NCBI RefSeq assembly: GCF_004343305.1
Contig: NZ_SMAF01000010.1
Coordinates: forward strand, 36,171 to 100,170
Reading direction: 5' to 3'
From: Pseudofulvimonas gallinarii
Lineage (GTDB): Bacteria > Pseudomonadota > Gammaproteobacteria > Xanthomonadales > UBA2363
Length of the DNA: 64,000 nucleotides
Both the position numbers and the translations under genes were made by a program. Below are positions 59,101-64,000 of this stretch, piece after piece (positions within the stretch are counted from its first letter, which is position 1; each line of letters begins with the position of its first letter). The notes under the pieces were generated by a model, which saw nothing but the letters and a program-made list of their open reading frames with translations, was not told the origin of the DNA and made no database searches.

Positions 59101-59604
59101 CTCTTCGCCCGGCGGCAACACCGGCGTGGATGTCGACAGCCGCAACCGTTGCGATGTGGCGGCCGTGTTCGCCCCCTTCGATGTCACCTGCACCGTAGTG
59201 TTGGCGAGGCTGCTGCCATTGCCGGAAATGGCCACCGGGAAGGTGACCACGGTCCCGGCGGTGTTGGCCTGGGTGTTCAGCGTGGTCTTGAAGGTGGCGA
59301 CATAGGTTTCGCCGGGCGCCAGGCTGGCCTGGGTCCAGTTGATCTGCGCACCGGCCGAGCAGTTGGTCGGGTTGCAGACCGCATCGGTGTGGTTGCTGAT
59401 CGTTCCGGCCTCGGCCGGGCGGACGATGCTGATCCGGAAATCGCTGATTGCCGTGGGCTGGTTGTTGACCACCACCACGTTGACGCTGAATACCTGTCCG
59501 ACGGTGACATCGTCGCGGCTGGCGTAACCGGCGACGCTGACCGCCCAGGTCGTCGAGGCCAGCATCAGCAGGCCAAGGGCCAGCAGCAGGCGTTGAAGCA
59601 GCAT
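56158..59604 (-). CDS. Giant exported DUF11-type repeat protein with an internal NGFE motif
   Basis: A 1148-residue secreted or surface protein. Signal peptide ~1-21 (MLLQRLLLALGLLMLASTTWA). The N-terminal ~490 residues are DUF11-like immunoglobulin repeats (e.g. VSVNVVVVNNQPTAISDF, LVASVGNTHATTISFGNTL). WDRLFQNGFEQ (492-499) carries the GFE motif. After it come two and a half copies of a ~235-residue unit; each copy contains GNYW or RNYW, then SDxGxGxGSTGxGE and a W-x-x-G-x-L/Q-L-x-A-G-A strand (about 590, 830 and 1065). No enzymatic motif was seen; an adhesion or scaffold role is possible. CTGGAG precedes the ATG. It heads an operon with the thioredoxin-fold gene, divergent from the winged-helix kinase. 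Confidence 0.85.
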   Translation of the reverse strand: MLLQRLLLALGLLMLASTTWAVSVAGYASRDDVTVGQVFSVNVVVVNNQPTAISDFRISIVRPAEAGTISNHTDAVCNPTNCSAGAQINWTQASLAPGETYVATFKTTLNTQANTAGTVVTFPVAISGNGSSLANTTVQVTSKGANTAATSQRLRLSTSTPVLPPGEEALLVASVGNTHATTISFGNTLTVLVPAGLDVVEAIGGSVSGQQVTWNLGALNPLTSVQRLLVVRAAGSAVPQVATVQATLQADGEASTAKHVIAIQRSPRLRVFIEPERTWGRNNSASITQLRVENHGATTLDSVSLRARIAAGSGGGSYPSDSPTGCTGSCSAGNEYVWNVGSLPPGASRIYSHHDLISNSNSNASLVGESIRMEALAISASGRAIATADVAVVTSDPLEVKVNPAAPDFPLGKPVAVEIALGNLSTTNVSLGTTLNLRLPRGLTVIEADGGNTTATGLSWNIGAINPGDIRARHILVQADGGGGYAPPWDRLFQNGFEQANAAGAPLGPLLAVVGNDAGDASATFRQHGAFTHHINPMQIKLALSRGVVASSNAINGEITVSNTGAVDLFGTNVYLRLPAGNYWIHNLSDAGAGAGSTGNGEIVNWSIGQLPAGASRSVSFAVELNSGLESALSRPYEAWARASNGLHRAHAVELLTTIAAPEVRLAVETSHDTVQPGDSLTYTLAYGNVATSSASTPTLRLLLPEGVEFVSASDGGALVGNRVVWPVGAVQPGFNGRRQATVNVLGQPAGSLLATTAVLTDTANRLAHVDVVHAVHPDDALRVAVAMSPAAVPSAGYLSGEVVVVNTSDVDIFDATVNVRVPYRNYWRFDLSDSGTGSGSTGGGEVMSWNVGQLPAGAVRTRSFGLQLRSDAQGGDILSYTAWARGNNGADRAAANDLLFVRTARALRLGVETSHDAVQMGDALTYTLVYGNTQVNASSSATLRLPVPDGLTFVSATDGGALVGGEVVWTLGALPATHTNQRQATFIVADLPEGHLLKTTPWLSDTSGHFAHADITNYVETAPALSVAAVMSATSVSPNGVFSGQVTVTNNEAVDLFIGSVHLRVPPGNYWISNVSDGGTGGGSTGGGELINWNLGTLAAGATRTVTFTAQLRSEVLPGDVLIYRTFTRASSGLDHARSQRVVRVQP

Positions 59605-59684
59605 TGGCGTGATCTCCAGACAGACAGGGACCCACGTGGCCCCAGTCGATCGTCCATTTCGCCGTCGCCACCTGTCCTCACGAG

Positions 59685-59705
59685 GGTTTCAAGAAACCTT
59701 CAAGA
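59685..59705. promoter_or_regulatory. 7-4-7 direct repeat TTCAAGA and palindrome GGTTTC-AA-GAAACC in the divergent gap
   Basis: TTCAAGA occurs at 59688-59694 and 59699-59705, separated by 4 bp, an 11-bp period. This is the geometry of sites bound by OmpR/PhoB-type winged helices. Overlapping it is the perfect palindrome GGTTTC-AA-GAAACC (59685-59698). The site lies 84 bp upstream of the DUF11 protein start and 167 bp upstream of the kinase start. It is the best candidate operator for the winged helix encoded next door. Confidence 0.5.
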
Positions 59706-59871
59706 TGGACTTTCCAATCAGAATCAGGGCACTACGCTCAACCTGGAGGGTGGACCCAGCCCGCGCCTTGCCGACCCGCAAACCTTTGACCGATACTGCC
59801 CACGGAGCGACAAGGGACCGTCGTGGCCGGCTCGACGCGGATCGATGCTGGCCAGGACATTGGGAGTGCGG

Positions 59872-62607
59872 ATGGAACCGGACCTTCAGAGCCCGGGCAG
59901 CGATCTGTTCGTCTGGCGGATCGGCCCGGTTGTCTACGACGAGGGTGCACGCGAACTGCGGGTCGATGACGTCCCGGCCACACTCGAACCCAAGCCCATG
60001 CAGTTGCTGTCGGCCCTGCTGCGCCATGTCGGCGAGGTGGTGACCAAAGCGGAATTGTTCGACACGGTCTGGACCGGCCAGGTAACCGTCGACCACGTAT
60101 TGGCCACCGCCATCGGCAAACTGAGACAGGTCCTTCGCGCTGCCCCGGACGTGCAGATCGTGACCGTGCCACGGGTCGGCTATCGGCTGGACGCCACGGT
60201 GCAGCGGGTGGTCGCACGGAAACTGTCCGGGGGACAGCTGCAACTGAAGCCCGGGCAAGCGGTGCCGCTGCGGCCCAACTTCCGATTGCAGCGCGCGCTC
60301 GCGCAGACCGACAACAGCGAGGTCTGGTTGGCCTACAACCGGCGGGCCGGCGAGTATCGGGTGTACAAGTTCGCCACCGACGCCCGGCGCCTGACCTCGC
60401 TCAAGCGCGAAGCTACCCTGGCGCGTGTGCTGCGCGAAAGCCTGGGCGAGCGTCCCGATTTCATCCGTATCCTGGACTGGAACCTGGTCGACCTGCCGTT
60501 CTTCCTGGAATGCGAATACGGCGGTGTCAGCCTGCGCGAGTGGGCAGGCGACTCGGCGGGCCTGGCGCCATTGTCCCGATCCGGGCGCATCGACCTGGTC
60601 CTGCGCATCGTCGACGCGGTCGCCGCCGCGCATTCGGTCGGCGTCCTGCACAAGGACATCAAGCCGGACAATGTGCTCATCCAAGCCGACGACAACGGCG
60701 GCCCTCCCAGCGTGCGCCTGACCGATTTCGGCAGTGGCGGCCTGCTCGACCCCAGGAAACTGGCGGCACTGGGCATCACCCGGATGGGTTTCACGCAGAC
60801 CCGCGACCTGGCCCAGGACACTGTTTCCGGCACGCTGCTGTATCTGGCACCGGAGTTGTTCAGCGGCACGCTGCCGACGGCGCAAAGCGACGTGTACGCA
60901 CTGGGCGTGCTGCTGTACCAGTGCCTGATCGGCGACTTCCGCAAACCGCTGTCGTCGGGCTGGGAGCGCGACATCGACGATACGGTGCTGACCGGCGACA
61001 TCGCCGCCGCCACCGACGGCGATCCACAACGGCGCATCGCCAGTGCCGCAGAACTGGCGCAGCGACTGCGGCAACTGCCGCAGCGCCGCAAGCAGTGGGA
61101 AAAGGCCAGGACCGATGAACGTGCCCTGGCATCGACACGCGCCGCCCTGGACCGTGCCCGTGCCCGACGCCCCTGGATGATCGTCGCCTTGATCACACTG
61201 CTGGTCGGCATGGGCTCCAGCCTGTGGATGTACCGCCAGGCCGAGCGCGAGCGCGTACAGGCCGAACGCTTCCTGGCCAGTGCCAGCGCGGTGCAGTCCT
61301 TTCTCGCCAACGACGTGGTGGCCCAGTTCAGTCCGGCCGATCGCCGGTTCGACGCCAGCAACGACCCGGCCGCGGTCATCGAACGCGCCGGCGCCGCGGT
61401 CGACGCGCGCTTTTCCGATGACCCGTTCGCGGCAGGCAGCCTGCATGTGGCCATCGGCAGCGCATTGCGGTCATTCGACCGCTTCGGCGACAGTTCGGCG
61501 CGTCATTTTCGCCGGGCCATCGACATCGGCGTCGAACACTTCGGTGCCGACAACGAACTGACGCTCAAGGCGCGCCACGGTCTCGTGCAGAGTCTCATCT
61601 ACGCCAACCACTATGACCAGGCGCGTGCCGAGCTTCGGCTCGCAGACGACGCGGCGGGCAAACTGCTGCTGGAGCGCAACCGCATCGCACTGGGCAGCAG
61701 CCTCGCACACGCCAACCTGCGCCTGCATTCGTTCGACTTCGACGGCATGCTGGAGGCGCTGTTGCGGGCCCGCGAGCTGCATCGCGCGGTGCAGCCGGAC
61801 AACATCGAAACCGGCCACTTCATCGAGCAGGGAATCGCCGACGCGCAGTTGCGGACCGGTGAGCCGCACAGCGCACTGGACACGATCGAAGCCTATCTCC
61901 GCGACGTTGCACTTGAACGGCTCGATCCTGGCCGCCAGGCCGTCATCCTCTCGCTCAAATCGCGCGCATTGCGAACGCTGGATCAACCCGGGCCGGCGCT
62001 GGAGCAGGCCATCCAGGCCTATGACATCTACGAACGGCAGATCGGCCCACACGGTCATTCGACCATCGTCACCCTCAGTGCGATCTCTAACCTGCATTAC
62101 CTGCTTGGACATTGCGAACAGGCGCTGGACACCGCACGCGACGCCTTCCATCGCATGACGCAGCTGCAAGGCGAACACTCGCAGGCGGCACTGATCGAAC
62201 TGGGCAACCTGGGTTTGCGTCAATGCGGCTGCGGCCGCCTGGATGAAGGCATCGCCAGCGTGAGCCAGGCCATTGGTCAACTCGAGCAGGTCTACGGCCA
62301 AGGCAATGGCGCCGCCCGGCAGTTCAAGTATTTCCTCACCGGGTATCTGATCGAGGCGGCGCAGTATCCGCAGGCCCTGGACCTGCTGGACGAACTGTCC
62401 GCACAGGTGGCCGCTGCACCGCCATCGGCCCACCTGACGCTTCACCATCTGAACGCGCGGCGTGCCGACATCCTGAGCCGCATGGGCGACATCGGCGCCG
62501 CACGCGCCATCTGGATCGCCCTAATCGATGAACTGGAAGCAAGCCAGGAACAAGCCGAGCTGCTCGGCCAGGCCAGGGATCGATTGACCACCTACCCGGA
62601 ATCGTGA
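59872..62607 (+). CDS. Fused winged-helix DNA-binding / Ser-Thr kinase-like / TM / TPR protein
   Basis: A 911-residue protein. Residues ~10-112 form an OmpR/CadC-type winged helix (LEPKPMQLLSALLRHVGEVVTKAELFDTVW, then TAIGKLRQVL and VPRVGYRL). Residues ~135-405 form a Hanks-type kinase: lysine in YRVYKF (166), HKDIKPDN (260-267), DFG (285-287), LAPEL (325-329). The glycine-rich loop is missing: where GxGxxG belongs there is A-Q-T-D-N-S before EVWLAYN (~144-156). A membrane helix (~434-453) leads to ~455 residues of helical TPR-like repeats. DNA-binding and kinase halves are thus cytoplasmic and the TPR half extracytoplasmic. GGGAG precedes the ATG. It is divergent from the DUF11 repeat operon, which it probably regulates (inference). 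Confidence 0.88.
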   Translation: MEPDLQSPGSDLFVWRIGPVVYDEGARELRVDDVPATLEPKPMQLLSALLRHVGEVVTKAELFDTVWTGQVTVDHVLATAIGKLRQVLRAAPDVQIVTVPRVGYRLDATVQRVVARKLSGGQLQLKPGQAVPLRPNFRLQRALAQTDNSEVWLAYNRRAGEYRVYKFATDARRLTSLKREATLARVLRESLGERPDFIRILDWNLVDLPFFLECEYGGVSLREWAGDSAGLAPLSRSGRIDLVLRIVDAVAAAHSVGVLHKDIKPDNVLIQADDNGGPPSVRLTDFGSGGLLDPRKLAALGITRMGFTQTRDLAQDTVSGTLLYLAPELFSGTLPTAQSDVYALGVLLYQCLIGDFRKPLSSGWERDIDDTVLTGDIAAATDGDPQRRIASAAELAQRLRQLPQRRKQWEKARTDERALASTRAALDRARARRPWMIVALITLLVGMGSSLWMYRQAERERVQAERFLASASAVQSFLANDVVAQFSPADRRFDASNDPAAVIERAGAAVDARFSDDPFAAGSLHVAIGSALRSFDRFGDSSARHFRRAIDIGVEHFGADNELTLKARHGLVQSLIYANHYDQARAELRLADDAAGKLLLERNRIALGSSLAHANLRLHSFDFDGMLEALLRARELHRAVQPDNIETGHFIEQGIADAQLRTGEPHSALDTIEAYLRDVALERLDPGRQAVILSLKSRALRTLDQPGPALEQAIQAYDIYERQIGPHGHSTIVTLSAISNLHYLLGHCEQALDTARDAFHRMTQLQGEHSQAALIELGNLGLRQCGCGRLDEGIASVSQAIGQLEQVYGQGNGAARQFKYFLTGYLIEAAQYPQALDLLDELSAQVAAAPPSAHLTLHHLNARRADILSRMGDIGAARAIWIALIDELEASQEQAELLGQARDRLTTYPES

Positions 62608-62658
62608 TCTGCGGGGGCAGCGGGGCACCTCGCGCATCGGGCACGTGTATCCGGCTTC

Positions 62659-62682
62659 CGGACTACGGACTACGGACTACGG
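62659..62682. repeat. 7-bp tandem repeat CGGACTA, three copies
   Basis: Three perfect units followed by CGG, about 50 bp past the winged-helix kinase stop. The 284-bp gap to the next gene holds no other recognisable feature; no tRNA or terminator was identified. Confidence 0.7.
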
Positions 62683-62891
62683 CTGCAACCTCGGGACAGC
62701 GACGAGGAGCACCGTCAGGAACGACAAGAACGTTACCGGGATTGTGGTACCGGAAACTGATTCAGGACTCGTCGAGTTCAAGCCCTCCCGGCGCCTCGAC
62801 TTCCCTGTCCCTCATTCGGTCAATTCAATTCCCTGGTCTTTGCGGCTCTCTATGTCCGCCGCCCGCAGAAGAGGCCAGGTGGCAGTGATTC

Positions 62892-63435
62892 TCAGCGGTA
62901 AAGCAGGCGATGGCCTTCTATGACGGAGCCATCTTCGGCGGTCAGGAAGAAGTAGTCGTCGCCGACGTTGCCCAGTGGCCCGGCATAGAACTCGAACACG
63001 CCCGGGCCGGCAGGACGGCGTAGCACACACGCCGGTTCGGAACCGAGGCGCTGGCGCAGACTGTCGGGCATACTTGACACCCCACCTTCCATAAAGTTGC
63101 GGCACTCGATAAATATTGAGAAAAGAAGCGATGGCCCATCCGATTGCAGGAAGTCAATTCTGTAAGGGGTAAGATGGGGCGAGCCCGGCCGTCCCCACAT
63201 GACGACGCTGGACACCAGATAGTCCCGGGTCGGCGGATTTGGAATGCGTAGAACCAGTACCCATGGCGCCATATCGTCTCCTAGCGCCCAGGGTGATACA
63301 CGATAACCTTCCGGCAACATCGGCAAACCCAGGTCGGACTCACCTTCGAAGATCTGCGACATGGGCGTGCCCCACACCAGCGGCTGCATGCGGTATTCGG
63401 CTCCGCCATCGATGCGGTAGCTGATCAGGTTGCGC
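62892..63435 (-). pseudogene. 3' remnant of an unknown gene, 5' end removed by the IS66 insertion
   Basis: Coding sequence is readable from the IS edge to the stop: NLISYRIDGGAEYRMQPLVW and so on for ~181 residues, ending in VIEGHRLLYR. The first internal ATG is at 63389 (165 residues), but the coding-like sequence clearly continues upstream to 63435, where the IS end begins. Past that, the frame enters IS sequence and meets the transposase stop. I do not recognise the family; the remnant is beta-rich with no catalytic motif. A product from the internal ATG could still be made but would be truncated. Confidence 0.7.
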
Positions 63436-64000
63436 GTAAGCGTCCGGCAAGGACACCCCCAGCCCCGGATTCAATCTCGCCGCAGCGGCAGTAAGCTGTC
63501 GATGTCGCGATTGAGGGTGGTCGGCAGGTGCACCAGGGTGTTTTCCAGCCAGGCGTGCGGCTCGATGCCGTTGGCCTTGGCGGTGGCGAGCAGACTCATG
63601 ATGGCGGCGGCCCTGCGGCCGGCCTGCTCGGAGCCGGCGAACAGCCAGTTCTTGCGCCCCAGTGCGATCGGCCGGATGGCGTTCTCGGCCAGGTTGTTGT
63701 CGATGGGGCTGGCGCCGTTGTCGACGTAGCGCACGAGCGCGTCCCAGCGCCGCAACGTGTAGGCCAGGGCCTTGGCGGTTCCGCTTTGGCCCATGACGGT
63801 GTGCTGCAGTCCGTCCAGCCAGGTCTTCAAGGCGTCCAGGACCGGCCGGGCGCAGCGCTGCCGGTACGCCTGCCGATCCTCGACCGTCATCGTCGCCGCC
63901 TCGCTCTCGATGCGGTACAGCACACCGATGCGCGCCAGCGCTTCGGCGGCGATCGGACTGCCGCTGGCCTTGTGCTGGTCGAACCACTTGCGGCGCACAT
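63436..64000 (-). mobile_element. IS66-family insertion sequence, 3' end (runs off the window)
   Basis: The element edge is set at GTAAGCGTCC (63436), which matches the usual GTAAGCG terminus of IS66 elements, 35 bp past the transposase stop. IS66 elements duplicate 8 bp on insertion, so GGTTGCGC (63428-63435) should recur at the far end beyond the window. The tnpC 3' part is inside; tnpA and tnpB, if present, are outside. Confidence 0.85.
63471..64000 (-). CDS. tnpC: IS66 family transposase TnpC, C-terminal part
   Basis: The last ~176 residues of an IS66 transposase; the gene continues past 64000. The DDE_Tnp_IS66 domain ends with YVDNGASPIDNNLAENAIRPIALGRKNWLFAGSEQAGRRAAAIMSLLATAKANGIEPHAWL, the diagnostic C-terminal block containing the catalytic Glu in NLAENAIRP. 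The tail PTTLNRDIDSLLPLRRD is typical. The apparent ATG at 63998 is internal and not the start. Confidence 0.95.
   Translation of the reverse strand, partial: VRRKWFDQHKASGSPIAAEALARIGVLYRIESEAATMTVEDRQAYRQRCARPVLDALKTWLDGLQHTVMGQSGTAKALAYTLRRWDALVRYVDNGASPIDNNLAENAIRPIALGRKNWLFAGSEQAGRRAAAIMSLLATAKANGIEPHAWLENTLVHLPTTLNRDIDSLLPLRRD

Noticed and set aside
62790..62815. T-loop-like GAGTTCAAGCCC sequence, considered as a tRNA 3' part
   Set aside because: No anticodon arm, D arm or matching acceptor stem could be built around it.

Overview
The window is a GC-rich (about two thirds G+C by eye), densely coding chromosomal segment of a gammaproteobacterium. The order aroQ-accB-accC-prmA-(zinc-ribbon/DUF3426 gene)-fis-purH, the acs/CrbS-CrbR acetate module, a classical class I fructose-bisphosphate aldolase near pyruvate kinase, and many large secreted proteins point to the order Lysobacterales (Xanthomonadales). 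A Dokdonella/Rhodanobacteraceae-type relative is my inference. No rRNA, tRNA or CRISPR array was found.

Layout. 1-6.7 kb: 5' end of mraZ (start of the division/cell wall cluster) with a readable promoter and a four-copy MraZ box, then class I aldolase, a DUF5916/CBM9-like outer-membrane protein gene, pyruvate kinase and a hemolysin III-family membrane protein. 7.1-13.4 kb: housekeeping run aroQ, accB, accC, prmA, DUF3426, fis, purH. 13.7-25.3 kb: envelope/secretome block with an IPTL-CTERM-like TIG-domain protein, an ECF sigma factor overlapping a Ser/Thr kinase-TPR gene, and two large subtilases on opposite strands. 25.4-28.5 kb: CNT nucleoside transporter and ETF-ubiquinone oxidoreductase. 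28.9-38.9 kb: acetate module (CrbS-like hybrid kinase, CrbR-like regulator, acs, DcaP-like porin, MHS-type MFS transporter). 39-46.8 kb: ATP-grasp protein, divergent speA/speE polyamine genes, DUF167, penicillin acylase family enzyme, thioesterase. 47-54.8 kb: orphan PstS-like protein, HAD hydrolase, M17 aminopeptidase, lipoprotein hydrolase, EamA transporter, Prc protease. 55-62.6 kb: a thioredoxin-fold protein and a 1148-residue DUF11-type repeat protein, divergent from a fused winged-helix/Ser-Thr-kinase/TM/TPR protein. 62.9-64 kb: a gene broken by an IS66-family element that runs off the window.

Most unusual signal. Two separate loci show the same architecture: a membrane Ser/Thr kinase with a C-terminal TPR half and its own transcription factor (a separate ECF sigma factor at 18.0-18.6 kb, a fused OmpR/CadC-type winged helix at 59.9 kb), transcribed divergently from a large secreted protein carrying a short hydrophobic-x-x-G-F-E motif. 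A third secreted protein, the second subtilase, has the same motif. The sigma factor has Ser-Thr-Ile-Ser where most ECF factors have the acidic DAED box, as expected for a sigma factor activated by phosphorylation. The divergent gap of the second locus holds an exact 7-4-7 direct repeat (TTCAAGA, 11-bp period), the geometry bound by OmpR/PhoB-type winged helices. I read these as two versions of a kinase-controlled secretion/envelope response; this is inference from sequence and needs experiment.
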